64,000 nucleotides of DNA from Psychrobacter immobilis (GCF_904846065.1 NZ_CAJGZV010000001.1:620001-684000), one strand, 5' to 3'. Positions 18,831 to 30,500 are shown, numbered from the stretch's first letter. Program-made: numbers and translations. The notes: generated from the letters alone by a model not told the origin.

Positions 18831-19271
18831 CTATGGCGTAACTACGACATAATCGTTGGTATTAATCAAAATCTCAGATGGTTGATCAACGACAATACGG
18901 ACAACATTATCATTAGTCACTTGTGATTTGTAATAGTTGTCTTCAGCCACAGTACAACCTAAGCAACGTCCCATCGCATCCCAAGGTTCAACAAAAAGTT
19001 TCTGCTGCGCCTGATCCGCATTACCACCGATAAGCGAGAAGGGTAGACTAACTAGGTAGGCGGCAGTACCAGCAACGGCACTGACCAGTTGTAGAGGTTT
19101 ACCCACTACAGTATCAACCACCATTGTCTCATAAGAGGGCCCAAAGTCTGTCTCATCAATTTCTATGGCTGCCAAGGCAGGCTGCATAGTAGCAGCCATT
19201 AAACTTAAGCTTGCGGCTATAGTAATGGCTTTTTGCTTAACTGTGCGTTGGTTTTTGGCTTTAACAGTCAT
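18831..19271 (-). CDS. Small exported protein of unknown function
   Basis: A 146-residue protein with a Sec signal peptide (basic start, hydrophobic AITIAASLSLMAATM, predicted cleavage after ALA near residue 35). The mature part has a hydrophobic segment (LQLVSAVAGTAAYLVSLPFS) and then IGGNADQAQQKLFVEPWDAM and RCLGC. Similar small proteins with a PFSLxGGN...VEPxxxxxxRxLGC arrangement occur in Moraxellaceae, as I recall; no function is known. AGGA precedes ATG 19271. It is convergent with mscL and is probably periplasmic or membrane-attached. Confidence 0.7.
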   Translation of the reverse strand: MTVKAKNQRTVKQKAITIAASLSLMAATMQPALAAIEIDETDFGPSYETMVVDTVVGKPLQLVSAVAGTAAYLVSLPFSLIGGNADQAQQKLFVEPWDAMGRCLGCTVAEDNYYKSQVTNDNVVRIVVDQPSEILINTNDYVVVTP

Positions 19272-19599
19272 AACGATGTCCTAAAATTCATAGTTGGTAT
19301 GATTATTAGCTGCTGCTATTTCCACACAGAGACAATTTCCCTATATAAACAATGCGCAACGATAAGTAAGCTAAATATATTACAGATGTATAAACATTAT
19401 GCACTATTTATGTAAGTGCTCATACTATTAAAGCAAGATGTGTGTCAATCAGCAACAAAAATGGCGTGCGATATAATAATCTTAGTGCAAAATAATAGGA
19501 CACTTAGTCAAGAGTATTGTGCTGCTATATTATACGATTTGATACCTAAGTTATTTTGGTACTTAAGGCTAAACAGATAGTGATAGTTTCAGATAATAT
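19272..19599. other. Intergenic region between mutM and the small exported gene
   Basis: AT-rich stretch of 328 bp with no convincing gene or terminator. It should hold the minus-strand promoter of the small exported protein. Apart from the AGGACATCG ribosome site next to that start, no motif was recognised. Confidence 0.5.
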
Positions 19600-20538
19600 T
19601 TAAAGGATTGGCTGACAGTTGGGACAGAATACACTGGCGCGACCATTAATTTTGATATTCTCAAGCACGGCATCACAATGCGGACAAGTTTCCCCTTGTC
19701 TACCATAGACATTTAATGTCTGCTGGAAGTAACCGGTTTGACCATCTGCTACGGTGAAGTCTCGCAGTGTCGAACCACCAAGCGCTATCGCCTTTTGTAG
19801 AATAACTTTAATATGATCGACCAAAATAATCATCTGAGCATGGGACAGTTGGTGAGCGGGGGTGGCTGGATGAATAGCTGATAAATATAGGCTTTCAGTT
19901 GCATAGATATTACCGACACCCACGACGACCTGTTGTTCCATGATGACTGATTTTATAGCGCGAGCAATGGGCTGCTTCTTTGATTTGGCTTTGCCAATTG
20001 CTACAGTATCAGCACTGTGATCAAGCAAGTTTGACCGTTGAATCAATTGATACAGGTAGTCTGCAGTAAATTCATCTGATAATGGCTCAGGACCTAAATG
20101 ATCTAATAGCTTAGCACTATAATCTTTGTGCCATAGCACTGACCCAAAACGTCTTGGGTCATAGTAATGTAGTTGGGATTTTGTATTATTAACGCCCTTA
20201 AAAACAATGATGAGATGATCATGCTTGCGCTTTTCAGTACCGTAGCTCTGCTGTTGCAGGCTGCCCGACATGCCTAAATGAACCAAAAGTTGACGCGGTA
20301 CTAACGTAGCAGTTTGAGCCGCAGCGCTATCATCATTGGGTAATAAAGGTAAAAAGTTAAGAATTAAATATTTTGCGCGGCGCTCAACGCTATCTAGCAT
20401 GTAATCAATCAAGCTATCTAAATCATCTGGCATCGCCCAACGCAGCTTTGGCTGGAAAACTTTTATATCGATAATGCGTTGCCCTAATAACGGTGCAAGG
20501 CTGGTTTTGGTTGTTTCTACTTCAGGCAGTTCAGGCAT
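19600..20538 (-). CDS. mutM: Formamidopyrimidine-DNA glycosylase (Fpg/MutM)
   Basis: Base-excision repair enzyme removing 8-oxoguanine and formamidopyrimidines, with AP-lyase activity. It begins MPELPEVETTKTSL with the catalytic Pro and Glu directly after Met. The H2TH region contains VIMEQQVVVGVGNIYATE, and the C-terminal zinc finger is CPHCDAVLENIKINGRA...CPNC. It is 312 residues against about 270 for E. coli, with two insertions: LLPNDDSAAAQTATLVPRQ at about 67-85 and SADTVAIGKAKSKKQ before the H2TH. It lies 53 bp downstream of relA and is probably co-transcribed with it. Confidence 0.96.
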   Translation of the reverse strand: MPELPEVETTKTSLAPLLGQRIIDIKVFQPKLRWAMPDDLDSLIDYMLDSVERRAKYLILNFLPLLPNDDSAAAQTATLVPRQLLVHLGMSGSLQQQSYGTEKRKHDHLIIVFKGVNNTKSQLHYYDPRRFGSVLWHKDYSAKLLDHLGPEPLSDEFTADYLYQLIQRSNLLDHSADTVAIGKAKSKKQPIARAIKSVIMEQQVVVGVGNIYATESLYLSAIHPATPAHQLSHAQMIILVDHIKVILQKAIALGGSTLRDFTVADGQTGYFQQTLNVYGRQGETCPHCDAVLENIKINGRASVFCPNCQPIL

Positions 20539-20591
20539 GATATTTTTATAATAACCTTATGATTCAGCGGACGTATTTTGTGATTTTATAT

Positions 20592-23144
20592 CTAAGCGAC
20601 GGCGCGGCGAGCATGCAAGATACCATGCTGTTGCTCTAGTTTCGCTAAAAGCTTAGATAGGTGTGCCAATCCTGAAACCTCAATATGAAATTTCAAAAAG
20701 GCAATGTTATCATCATTGCTAAGCGTCTCAACTTGACGAATATTGACATTTTCTTTATCAATAATTTGCGTCAAGTCACGCAACAGTCCGCGTCTATCAT
20801 ACGCTTCTACGTGAATATCAACGGGTTGATAACGACCAGCTTGTACCCGCCACGAAGCCTCTATTTCGCGCTCAGGATCGCGTTCAATCAAGCGTGAATA
20901 TTCAGGGCAACCACGATTATGGACACTGACACCTCGTGATAAGGTGATGTAACCAGCAATTGGCTCGCCATGTACAGGGTGGCAACAGCCTGCTAGATTG
21001 ATTTCTATATTATCCAGCCCATCGATACGAATTTTATAAGCATCGATTTTTCCTGCCTCTCTAGCATCTATACTTGGCGCAAAATTTTCTGGCGGTCTTT
21101 CAGGTTCTAGGTGTAGCTGACGAGAGATGTGGCTGGTGAGTTGGTTGAGACCAATGTCGCCTGTGACCAATCCAACGATAATATCATCAGTCGTATTAAC
21201 ATGGAAATGCTGAATATAGTCGTTTAAATCGATGCTATTGGGATGTACCGATAATCGTTCAAGCTCTTTACTGAGCATTTGACGACCAATTTCAATGTTC
21301 TTATCACGGTCTTGCTTATTGAACCATTGACGCAGTTTTGAACGTGCACGGTTGGTATGAATGTATCCAAGTGAAGCAACTAGCCAATCACGGTTGGGCT
21401 CACGTGATGCTTTGGTAATAATTTCAACTTGTTCACCTGTTTTGAGTTGATAGGTTAATGGTACATAGCGCTGATTGACTCGCGCAGCTTGGGCACGATT
21501 ACCAACTTGTGTATGTACATAATAAGCAAAATCAAGAACGGTCGCCCCTTTTGGCAGTTCAGTAATGTCACCATCACGGCTAAAGATATAGATGCGTTCG
21601 AGCTCGTCAAAGTCAACGAGTTGCTCTTCTTCGTCAAACTCCATACCCTCTATTTCTTCACCTGTTAGTAAAGATGAGCGCGGTTGGTTACGGGTTTCAT
21701 TATTGATCGATAACAGCTGACGCAGCGAGCTGATTCTTTGATTAAGATAATTGTCTTTTTTATTCTTTAGACCTTCTTTATAGTTAACATGAGCACACAT
21801 ACCAAGCTCAGCTTCGAAGTGCATTTCATGAGTACGAATTTGTACTTCCAGTGATTTGTTTTCAGCAATGACTGCCGTATGTAGTGAGCGATAACCATTG
21901 GACTTGGGGTTGGTAATATAGTCATCGAATTGTTCTGGAATATATCGCCACAAGCCATGTACCAATCCAAGCACGTGGTAACAGTCTGACGGGTTGGTGA
22001 CCAATACTCGCAGCGCACGAATGTCATAAAGCTGATCAAACGATAAGCCTTTGAGCTTCATTTTTCGGTAGATAGAGTAGATATGCTTGACACGTCCAGA
22101 GACTTCACCTTCGATATTAGCCTCTGCTAATGCCTCATTGAGCTTATCTTGTACGCGCTGAATATAGGACTCGCGTTCGCTGCGTTTTTCGGAGAGCAGT
22201 TTGGCAATCTCTTTATAGCGTTCAGGCGCAAGGTAGCGAAAGGCTAAGTCTTCCAGCTCCCATTTAAGTTGCGCGATGCCCAAGCGATGCGCCAATGGGG
22301 CATAAATGGTCATGACTTCACGCGCCACACGATTCTGACGCTCTTCATTAGAAAAGGTCAATTCGCGCATGGCGAAAGTACGCTCAGCCAATTTGATAAG
22401 CACGACGCGTACATCATTGGTGACGGAAATTAGCATGCTATAAATATTAGATAGCTGGTCGCGCTGATTGTTTACAAAGTGATCTTCTAGACGCTTATTG
22501 CTTTCAATAATCTCAGACAGCTTACCCATTGCCAAGGTATCTTTGACGAGGGTCGATATGTCTACACCGAATTTTTTCTCGATATCAGCGAGGCTTATGA
22601 TTGATTTTCGTGCACTACGATAGAGCATTGCAGCCACAAGAGCATCTTCATCTTGGTAGAGATAGGTCAATATATCTGTCATGCCAATACCCGTGACATA
22701 AGCACCTGAACGCTCAGATTCGCTGGTATTCATATGACTGCGAATAAATTCACAAGCAGCACTCAAGTGAGGTACAGACTCTTGTCCGATACGTTTGGCG
22801 ACGTTGTCTAACCAAGTGGGAACATCAATATTGACTCGATCTAAATCAATCGCTTCGAGCTCTTTATCTGAGAGAGCATTATTTTTATCTAAAAGCGGGT
22901 TATCAGAATATTCGTTTTCAAGCTTTGGATCATGACTATGAAAGGCATGTAGTGCTGAGCGATCAAAAGTGGTGTGTAGCTTATGAGTGGACAGCTGGTA
23001 TTTGATATCGAGGGGGATTTGGGCATAGCTATTGGCAGACTGGTGCGAGCGTTGGCTCGCGACCAGTTGAGCGGCAAGTGCTGCACTATCGGCTTGGGTG
23101 GTCTGTCCATCCACCAGCGGTAATCCTTCACGAATTTTTACCAT
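20592..23144 (-). CDS. relA: GTP pyrophosphokinase RelA ((p)ppGpp synthetase)
   Basis: Ribosome-associated synthetase that makes (p)ppGpp under amino-acid starvation. The N-terminal hydrolase-like domain has lost the catalytic His-Asp (AAMLYRSARKSI in place of an HDVIEDT-type motif), so it is probably synthetase-only. The synthetase domain has GRVKHIYSIYRKM, YDIRALRV, an EQFDDY motif of the RelA (EXDD) type and NPKSNGYRSLHT. TGS follows (IYIFSRDGDITELPKGAT), then the zinc-finger region (LAGCCHPVHGEPI) and a C-terminal ACT domain. It has 850 residues, longer than E. coli RelA (744) through N-terminal extra sequence. GAGGAG precedes ATG 23144. Confidence 0.95.
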   Translation of the reverse strand: MVKIREGLPLVDGQTTQADSAALAAQLVASQRSHQSANSYAQIPLDIKYQLSTHKLHTTFDRSALHAFHSHDPKLENEYSDNPLLDKNNALSDKELEAIDLDRVNIDVPTWLDNVAKRIGQESVPHLSAACEFIRSHMNTSESERSGAYVTGIGMTDILTYLYQDEDALVAAMLYRSARKSIISLADIEKKFGVDISTLVKDTLAMGKLSEIIESNKRLEDHFVNNQRDQLSNIYSMLISVTNDVRVVLIKLAERTFAMRELTFSNEERQNRVAREVMTIYAPLAHRLGIAQLKWELEDLAFRYLAPERYKEIAKLLSEKRSERESYIQRVQDKLNEALAEANIEGEVSGRVKHIYSIYRKMKLKGLSFDQLYDIRALRVLVTNPSDCYHVLGLVHGLWRYIPEQFDDYITNPKSNGYRSLHTAVIAENKSLEVQIRTHEMHFEAELGMCAHVNYKEGLKNKKDNYLNQRISSLRQLLSINNETRNQPRSSLLTGEEIEGMEFDEEEQLVDFDELERIYIFSRDGDITELPKGATVLDFAYYVHTQVGNRAQAARVNQRYVPLTYQLKTGEQVEIITKASREPNRDWLVASLGYIHTNRARSKLRQWFNKQDRDKNIEIGRQMLSKELERLSVHPNSIDLNDYIQHFHVNTTDDIIVGLVTGDIGLNQLTSHISRQLHLEPERPPENFAPSIDAREAGKIDAYKIRIDGLDNIEINLAGCCHPVHGEPIAGYITLSRGVSVHNRGCPEYSRLIERDPEREIEASWRVQAGRYQPVDIHVEAYDRRGLLRDLTQIIDKENVNIRQVETLSNDDNIAFLKFHIEVSGLAHLSKLLAKLEQQHGILHARRAVA

Positions 23145-23244
23145 AGCCGACTCCTCTTAGCTATTTTGAATTGATTATAACCTCATCTACTATGCACACA
23201 CGTTGAACTTACGATTCATAAAGTATCAGCTATAAACCAATATA

Positions 23245-23272
23245 ACTGCTAAAAAATCTGTTTTTTAGCAGT
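23245..23272 (-). promoter_or_regulatory. Perfect stem-loop between rlmD and relA
   Basis: ACTGCTAAAAAA and TTTTTTAGCAGT form a perfect 12-bp stem with a 4-base loop in the 384-bp spacer upstream of relA. It could terminate rlmD transcription or act in the relA leader; the U-tract lies within the stem, so termination is uncertain. Nothing else is visible in the spacer. Confidence 0.5.
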
Positions 23273-23528
23273 CATAAAATGCGCGTAAAATATATAAAGC
23301 TATGAGTGCAAACGTTCACAAGAATGGAAAAAACCAGCCTAGGAATATTGTTTACTATTATCTCACTTTAAAGAGACAAATCAAGCGAGGCTATGTAATG
23401 TCTGCGGTTAATCAGGATAAATAACCATCATTTTTTTGCCACCGCTTGACTCAAATTTTGAATTAAGCTCAGTGACCTTTAGCATGGCTATTTAATGCTC
23501 TGAACCGCTCACTTAACCGTAAATTGAA

Positions 23529-25070
23529 TTATACCGCTACTTTTTCAAAACGAGCGATGGACTCAACATGACCGGTATGACAGAACATGTCCATTACGCC
23601 AGCATGAGTCAGACGATAGCCTTGCTCTAACAATGCTTTTGTATCACGGGCGAGGGTTGCAGGGTTGCAAGAGACATAAACGATTCTCTCAGCGTTAAAT
23701 TTTGGCAAGTACTGCATAATTTCCCAAGCACCAGAACGCGGCGGATCGATCAATAGCGCATCAAAGCCTTGATTCGCCCAAGGTTTATCAGTACAGTCTT
23801 GCGTCAAATCTTGGCTATAAAATTCTGTATTATTGATGCCATTACGACGTGCGTTATCGGCTGCACGTGCGGTCATCGCTTCGCTACCTTCAACACCAAC
23901 CACAGAACCTGTCTCACCAACGAGGCGCGCAAGTGGCAAGCTAAAGTTGCCTAGACCACTGAATAAATCAAGTACGCGTTCACCTGCTTTTAAGTCTAAC
24001 AAATCGCAAGCAAGCTTGGTCATTTGACGATTGACGGACAGGTTTACTTGGGTAAAATCTGTCGGGATAAACTCGAAAGTCAAATCGTATTCTGGCAATT
24101 GGTAATACAAACGACCAAATTGCTGGCTCATGTCATCATCTTCAGTCAATGCAATACGCTGGATACTGTCCGCACCTTTAGACTGCAAATATAGCTGCCA
24201 GTTGCGTGCGGCAAAAAACACTTTTAGCTTTTCTATATCCGCGTCTGATAACGGCTCCAAGTTGCGTACGATAAGGGCAACGGGCTGATTGCCATCTGGC
24301 AGCTCAGGCATTTCCTCACCCATGGCCAACTCAAGCTGAGCAATCTTGTTACGGCTCTCTAGCGTACTAATCAGTGTTTTTAAGTTTTCAATCTCAAAAC
24401 CAATTCTTGGATCTAAAATATGACACTCATTTAATTCTGCCAAAAAGTTACTTGAGCGCTCACGAAAGCCGACAAGCGCGGTTTCTTTTTTGGTGACATA
24501 ACGCACACCCAATCGTGCTTTGGTACGATAACCAAGACGATCACCAACCACGGGAGCAAGCCAGTTATCAGGCGTGACATTGGCTTGGTGTATCAGCATT
24601 TCAGCCAATACAGATTGCTTAAAGTTGATTTGACCGTCTGGCTGCCAGTGTTGCAAATTACAGCCGCCGCAGACGCCAAAATGTGGGCAGGGCGGTACGG
24701 CACGTTCAGAATTTGGGTTGGCAGTAATACTGACAGCCTCGCCTTCTTCAAAGCTGGCACGGCTATTGGTTATTTTGACCAAGGCACTTTCACCCGGCAA
24801 TGCAAAGCTTACAAAGATTTTTTTGCCATGTTTGTCTTCGACATGACCATCGTCTATACCAAAACCATTACCATAAACGGCAACGCCGCGACCATCATGC
24901 GACAAACCATCAATGGTGAAGGGCAGAGGTTCTGCATCCTTTAGACGGCGGCGTGTCTTTGATGAGGGTTTAGATTTTTTCTTATTAGGCGGAATAGTAA
25001 TCGTTTGGGTCTCGCTCGTTGCTGGCGTAACATCAGAGGTTGTAGACGTTTTTGAATCGGTGGGTTGCAT
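23529..25070 (-). CDS. rlmD: 23S rRNA (uracil-1939-C5)-methyltransferase RlmD
   Basis: SAM-dependent methyltransferase for U1939 of 23S rRNA. The N-terminus is low-complexity and Lys-rich ([17 protein letters not shown]). A TRAM domain follows (about 50-115), then the 4Fe-4S cysteines in [15 protein letters not shown] with a fourth Cys in LNECHI. The Rossmann core has [15 protein letters not shown] and [11 protein letters not shown], and the catalytic Cys is in [12 protein letters not shown]. It has 513 residues against 433 in E. coli, the excess being the N-terminal tail. It lies between a PolB-like exonuclease and relA, an order resembling the Pseudomonas cysM-rumA-relA cluster. Confidence 0.95.
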   Translation of the reverse strand: MQPTDSKTSTTSDVTPATSETQTITIPPNKKKSKPSSKTRRRLKDAEPLPFTIDGLSHDGRGVAVYGNGFGIDDGHVEDKHGKKIFVSFALPGESALVKITNSRASFEEGEAVSITANPNSERAVPPCPHFGVCGGCNLQHWQPDGQINFKQSVLAEMLIHQANVTPDNWLAPVVGDRLGYRTKARLGVRYVTKKETALVGFRERSSNFLAELNECHILDPRIGFEIENLKTLISTLESRNKIAQLELAMGEEMPELPDGNQPVALIVRNLEPLSDADIEKLKVFFAARNWQLYLQSKGADSIQRIALTEDDDMSQQFGRLYYQLPEYDLTFEFIPTDFTQVNLSVNRQMTKLACDLLDLKAGERVLDLFSGLGNFSLPLARLVGETGSVVGVEGSEAMTARAADNARRNGINNTEFYSQDLTQDCTDKPWANQGFDALLIDPPRSGAWEIMQYLPKFNAERIVYVSCNPATLARDTKALLEQGYRLTHAGVMDMFCHTGHVESIARFEKVAV

Positions 25071-25158
25071 AAACCTGCCTTAATAATAAATGATAAATAA
25101 CTAAAAAAATGAGGATAAACGCGATGTCTTATAACGCGCCTTCATATAACTTCATTTG

Positions 25159-25983
25159 TTATGATGTGGGCGCAGATGACCAATCAGCGATGAAGTCTTG
25201 ATGGCGAGCATGACCATCCGCTTGGGTATATTTTACTAAATAGTCATAGCTCTGCTGCTGCCAAGCGTCAAAATCTTGTGAGGATAATTGTCCAGTTAAA
25301 CGCAACCAGCGCAAATAGATTAGCCATGTATTCATGACATCAGACTCGCAATAAATAGACAGCGTTTGCCAGTCATCGTTATTGACAAGCTCACCAACCA
25401 TACTACCGTCGACAGCTGTTTTACCCGGTAGACCATATAAACTTGCGACAATATCCATGGCTTCGCGGCGGCTGGCACCGTACTGGCTAAATCTGTCCAT
25501 TAAATCAAGGTGACGCGTGTGGAAGCGATTGACGTAATTATCAAAGCGCATGTTTTTGACGCGCTCGCCTTCTTCAAATAACCATGGCGCTGATAAGTCG
25601 TATTGCATAGCCCGATATATCAGTACAGGAATATCAAAACCTGAGCCATTCCAACTAATAAGCTGTGGCAGTTTTTCGATGTCACTAAATGCCCGAAAAA
25701 ATTTGGCAAGGATGTCTTTTTCACTGAATTTATCAGCGGTCAATGAGAACAACGAAAACTTGCCATCTTTGATATATAACGCTGAGATACAGACAATACG
25801 CTGCAGTGGCAAGCGCATAAAGTCATGCCCAGCTTCTTGTATTCGAAGCGCTGTGAGTGCGCTCAATGCATCTGCATCATTCAACTCTGCCAATTGCGGA
25901 TAGATACGGCGCGCCGCATCGGTATCAGCGACAGTTTCGATATCAAAGACCAATATAGGGTCGGATAGTAGAGCTTGTGACAT
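25159..25983 (-). CDS. Predicted 3'-5' exonuclease, PolB-like (DnaQ/RNase H fold)
   Basis: Cytoplasmic DEDD-type nuclease of unknown substrate. Motif ExoI is LVFDIETVADTDAARR (about residues 11-26), ExoII is SWNGSGFDIPVLIYRAM (about 108-124), and ExoIII is near YCESDVMNTWLIYLRW (about 213-228). The acidic residues of all three are present, so it should be catalytically active. The 274-residue length fits the PolB-like exonuclease family. AGGA precedes ATG 25983. It is 47 bp after cysM and 88 bp before rlmD, and probably belongs to their operon. Confidence 0.85.
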   Translation of the reverse strand: MSQALLSDPILVFDIETVADTDAARRIYPQLAELNDADALSALTALRIQEAGHDFMRLPLQRIVCISALYIKDGKFSLFSLTADKFSEKDILAKFFRAFSDIEKLPQLISWNGSGFDIPVLIYRAMQYDLSAPWLFEEGERVKNMRFDNYVNRFHTRHLDLMDRFSQYGASRREAMDIVASLYGLPGKTAVDGSMVGELVNNDDWQTLSIYCESDVMNTWLIYLRWLRLTGQLSSQDFDAWQQQSYDYLVKYTQADGHARHQDFIADWSSAPTS

Positions 25984-26030
25984 AAGAAATCCTGATTAAA
26001 CCAACTAAACTGAGCAGCGTTGTCTGTGCG

Positions 26031-27014
26031 TTAATTAACTTCTATATTGTTATCGACATTGCTGTCGTCAATACTGTTGTCATCAATATTGTATAAACCC
26101 GTCGACAAATAACGATCGCCGCGATCACAGACAATAAAGGCGATGACGGCATCAGGGTTTTCTTTAGCGACTTGTACGGCAGCCCATGCTGCAGCACCTG
26201 ATGAAACGCCCGCGAAAATACCTTCGGTTTTGGCCAGTTTGCGCATATAAACTTCTGCGATACGCTGATCCACATCCATGATTTCATCAACCAAATCTGC
26301 GTTAAAGATACCCGGCATGTAAGCTGCAGGCCAGCGGCGAATACCAGCAATCGAAGCTTCTTCATCAGGCTGTAGTCCGATGATTTTGATATCTGGATTT
26401 TGTTCTTTGAGGTATTGCGATACACCGGTAATAGTACCAGTGGTGCCCATTGAGCTAATAAAATGAGTGATTTTTCCTGACGTTTGCGCCCACAGTTCAG
26501 GCCCTGTGGTCAGGTAATGGGCTTGACTGTTATCAGGGTTATTAAACTGATCTAATACGATGCCTTTGCCATCTGCTTGCATTTGCAGCGCTAAATCGCG
26601 TGCGGCTTCCATGCCTTCATCCACCTCGATTAACGTCGCACCATACGCAATCATGGCATCTTTGCGCTCTTGAGTTGAATTGGTTGGCATCAGTAGCGTT
26701 ATCGGATAGCCACGCATCGCGGCGACCATGGCTAAAGCGATACCCGTATTGCCACTCGTGGCTTCAATCAGCATGTCGCCCGCTTTGATGTCACCGCGCT
26801 GTTCTGCCTGATAAATCATATTAAACGCAGGACGATCTTTAACAGACCCCGCTGGATTGTTACCTTCAAGCTTGGCCAGTAACGCAGCACCATTGGTCAG
26901 CTGCTCTTGCTCAGGTAAGCGCTGCAATTTAACCAATGGCGTCTGACCGACGCAATCAGCAAGTTTGGTGACTTGAGTAATGAAATTAGAGTTGGAGATA
27001 GCCGTTGCGGACAT
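26031..27014 (-). CDS. cysM: Cysteine synthase B
   Basis: PLP enzyme that makes cysteine from O-acetylserine and sulfide or thiosulfate. The PLP lysine is K59 in GNNPAGSVKDRPA. EATSGNTGIALAMVAAMRGY binds the substrate carboxylate, and GTTGTITG is the phosphate-binding loop. IFAGVSSGAAAWAA lies near the C-terminus. The last 18 residues are a repetitive Asp/Asn/Ile tail outside the conserved fold. CysM rather than CysK is inferred from the RRWPAAYMPGIF region. AGGA precedes ATG 27014. Divergent from the GacS-like gene, with a 513-bp spacer. Confidence 0.92.
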   Translation of the reverse strand: MSATAISNSNFITQVTKLADCVGQTPLVKLQRLPEQEQLTNGAALLAKLEGNNPAGSVKDRPAFNMIYQAEQRGDIKAGDMLIEATSGNTGIALAMVAAMRGYPITLLMPTNSTQERKDAMIAYGATLIEVDEGMEAARDLALQMQADGKGIVLDQFNNPDNSQAHYLTTGPELWAQTSGKITHFISSMGTTGTITGVSQYLKEQNPDIKIIGLQPDEEASIAGIRRWPAAYMPGIFNADLVDEIMDVDQRIAEVYMRKLAKTEGIFAGVSSGAAAWAAVQVAKENPDAVIAFIVCDRGDRYLSTGLYNIDDNSIDDSNVDNNIEVN

Positions 27015-27527
27015 AAAGTATCCTTGTGAATTTTTAAAATTGATTTTTAATTACCGTTTATTTTTTAATTATCATTGTGATTTTTGAATAAATATCTTGA
27101 TACGGCTGCTATTGAGTGAAGTGAGTAATTTGATCGTTAATGATATTTCTACCGCTTTAACCAAATAGCAATAAATGAAAAGTTGCGTCATTATATCATT
27201 TTGTTTTTGGCTACGCTGAAGGCATCAAGAGATTTTGGTAAATGAGTGGTGTTTAAAAAGGGCTGGACAGTTAAAATGCCTTTGCATCATAGCCACTCAC
27301 CATGATCGATGAAATGCGTTATAGTTATGGCAATATATAGGTACGGCAAGAACAAGAACCATTAAATTTTATCATGGGTAGGCAGTTATCATTTTTGAAA
27401 TGACGATAGCTTTGAAATGAGAATAGCTTTGAAATGAGCACAGCCCCTAAAAAAATTATGATTGGCTAACACCGCTTACCGCCGCTATTGATTCATAGTG
27501 CAATTTTCTGTAGAGAGTAAAGCTAGC
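27015..27527. repeat. Spacer between cysM and gacS with a 17-bp tandem repeat
   Basis: The divergent spacer must hold both promoters. At 27396-27429 two adjacent 17-bp units (TGAAATGACGATAGCTT, then TGAAATGAGAATAGCTT) occur, with a third partial unit (TGAAATGAGCACA) to about 27442. These lie about 90 bp before the kinase start. No further gene is seen. Confidence 0.7.
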
Positions 27528-30500
27528 ATGGCATACAAAAAACGTTTTGATACTAGCAGTGCGTATGGTCAGTTGATTATATTGGTGTTTTTACCCATTT
27601 GTATCTTGGCAGCGGTGGGCGGTATTTTGGTCTTTTATGAGACCATGCGCGCCAGCAATTCCGAACAAGAAGTATTGGCGGAGGCGGTGCTGATTCGTTA
27701 TACCCCAGCGATTGCAGAGCTAATCCCTGAGCTGTTAGCGCAAGAGCGCCAGCAAGCAGACGGCGAACCCAATTCTGATGGCGAAGTCAGAGCAAATGAT
27801 GCCACTCAAACGACCATCACGAAGCTTGAGGAAATACAAGATAAGCTGGGTCGTATGCAGTCCGAGCAACATGTACAGCGTATTGCGATCATCAATGAAA
27901 GCAATCAAGTGCTCGCCGCAGTCGGCTATGGACTGAACGAAGCATGGCCTGCAATAGACACAACAAAGAATTTTTTATCGCAGCAACCAACACCTATTGG
28001 AACCGCTTATGGCAGTATATTAGGGGAGTTTGAAGGACAAAAACTCTGGTTGCTCGTCGATATGGACAACGAACCGCTTTATATTGCACGTTATCGTATT
28101 GCCATGGCACTAGTGATTACTGGCTTGTTCACTATTTTAATTTTATTGTTGAGTTTAAATATTTATTCAAAGCGCTGGATAGCACCAATTTATGAGCTGC
28201 GTTTGCAGTTGCAGCGTACCCATGTCGACAATCTGTATCAGCCTATTCCTGTTGAGTCAGATGGTGAGCTGAACTTATTGCAGCAAGACTTGGTCAAAAC
28301 GCTACGCCGCCTGCATAGAAGCTTTCAGGAGTTAAAAGACCATGCCGAGCAAACCGAGGATGATTTGCGCCTCGCGTTTGATGAGATGGAAATGCAGAAT
28401 ATCTCTATTCGTAATGCACGTGATGCGGCAATTTCAACCAGCCAAGCAAAATCGGCGTTTTTGGCGAATATTAGCCACGAGCTGCGCACGCCATTAAACA
28501 GTATCGATGGCTTTATCAATTTGCTGGCAAGGCATGGCGAACTAAATCCTGAACAAGATTTGTACGTGCAAACCATACGTAAGTCATCAGCACACTTGCT
28601 CGCCTTGGTTAACGATGTTTTGGATTTCTCTAAGATTGAGGCAGGCAAGTTAGTACTTGACCGTCATGAGTTTGACCTTTATGACACCATTTATGACGTA
28701 GTCGATATGCTTTCGCCTGTATCCGCAGAAAAAGGTCTGCGCATGGCGGTGCTGTTTTATAATGATGTACCGATGCGCATCAATGGCGACGCCCTACGCC
28801 TCAAGCAAGTATTGACCAATATCGTCGGCAATGCTATTAAATTTACCGACAGTGGCGATGTGGTAGTGCGCGTCAGCTTAGATGACCATCGTGATAATTA
28901 TCTTATGATCAGTGTGCAAGACAGCGGTAAGGGCATCTCTTTAGCTGATCAAAAGATGCTGTTCCAAAGCTTTAGCCAAGGCGACCCTTCAATCACTCGT
29001 CAGTATGGCGGTACAGGGTTGGGGCTCGTTATTTCCAAGCAATTGACGCGGCTGATGGGCGGTGATATTGGCTTTCATGATAATGCTCAAGAGAATATTG
29101 CCAATCAGGGCGCAACGTTTTGGTTTCGGATGCCAGCACATGTCGATGTGTTGGAAGCTGCTACTGGTCAGACGATTGAGCTTCCAGTCTTGGCTCCGCT
29201 GGCGAGTGAGACCGATGAGTTTAATGTATTGGTATGGATCAATCATACCGCTTCTATACAAGTGCTCAAAGCCAGCTTGCAATATTTGCCGATTAAATTG
29301 ACCCAAGCCAACTCCTTACCAGGCGTACTTGAGTCATTAAAAGAGCATGGTAATTATTGGGATTGGGTCATCGTCGATGATGATACCCAAGACGATATGA
29401 TGGCATTACTCAAACAAATTCGTCTGCATTACCAAGGTAAGCTTGCGGTATTTGGCTATCAAGTTGCTGCCGATCAAGCATTATTAAATCGTTATCATGC
29501 CAATATTTTGTATGAGCCTTTAGACAAAAGACAGCTTTATGCCATGCTCGACACCCAAAATCGCAGTACCAAAAAAAGCGTGCAAGAACCGCGCTGGACA
29601 GGGGTGACGGTACTGGCAGTCGACGATCATCTGCCCAATTTGTTGGTGCTCGATGCATTACTTAGTGAGCTTGGTATTCAGGTCATCACAGCGAGTAGTG
29701 GTTTTGACGCCATAGAAATTATCAGCAAACAACAAACCAAAAATATCAAAACCACGAAAAATGATAAGCAAAGTCTGTCGAATAAAACGCAAATCTCTAA
29801 AGCTGAAACGCGCGATGAGGTGAACAAGAAATCAAATAGAACGCTTTATGAAGAGATGAATACCGACGATAAAGTTGCTACTCAGGATAAAGGTCATATT
29901 GATCTAATATTCATGGACATCCAAATGCCGCGTATGTCAGGGCATGAAGCCGCAAGACAAATTCGTAATATTGAAAATGATGATAACCGTATCCCGATTA
30001 TTGCGTTGACTGCACATGGTTTGGCTGATGAGCGAGACAAACTGATCGCTAGTGGCATTAATGACTATGTGGGTAAACCCATTAGCCAGCCTCAGTTGTT
30101 ACAAGTGCTGCAAAAATGGCTTGGACGCACAACGACAATGCCGCAGTTAACAGCGTTGCCTGATACCAATCTGCACAGTACGGATGTGCACAATACTGAT
30201 GTGCAGGTCATCGATTTATCAAAAGAGAACTCACACTCTACCGACTCACAAAATAGGGAGGCTGAAACGTATTCAACGTGGCCATCGGACTCTACAACCA
30301 TTGCTTATCCTATGGTGAAAGGTGATGAAAATAACCGTCATAGCGATTCTAATACAATCAATCAGCCAAAAATAACGCGTCCTTTATCATTGAAAAAAAT
30401 TCGTGATAATTACTTGCGAGATAGCCAACCACGCGAGGATTATAGACGCGAAACACCGCGTGACACCCAGCCACGCTATGAGAACTTGCGCTTACATAAA

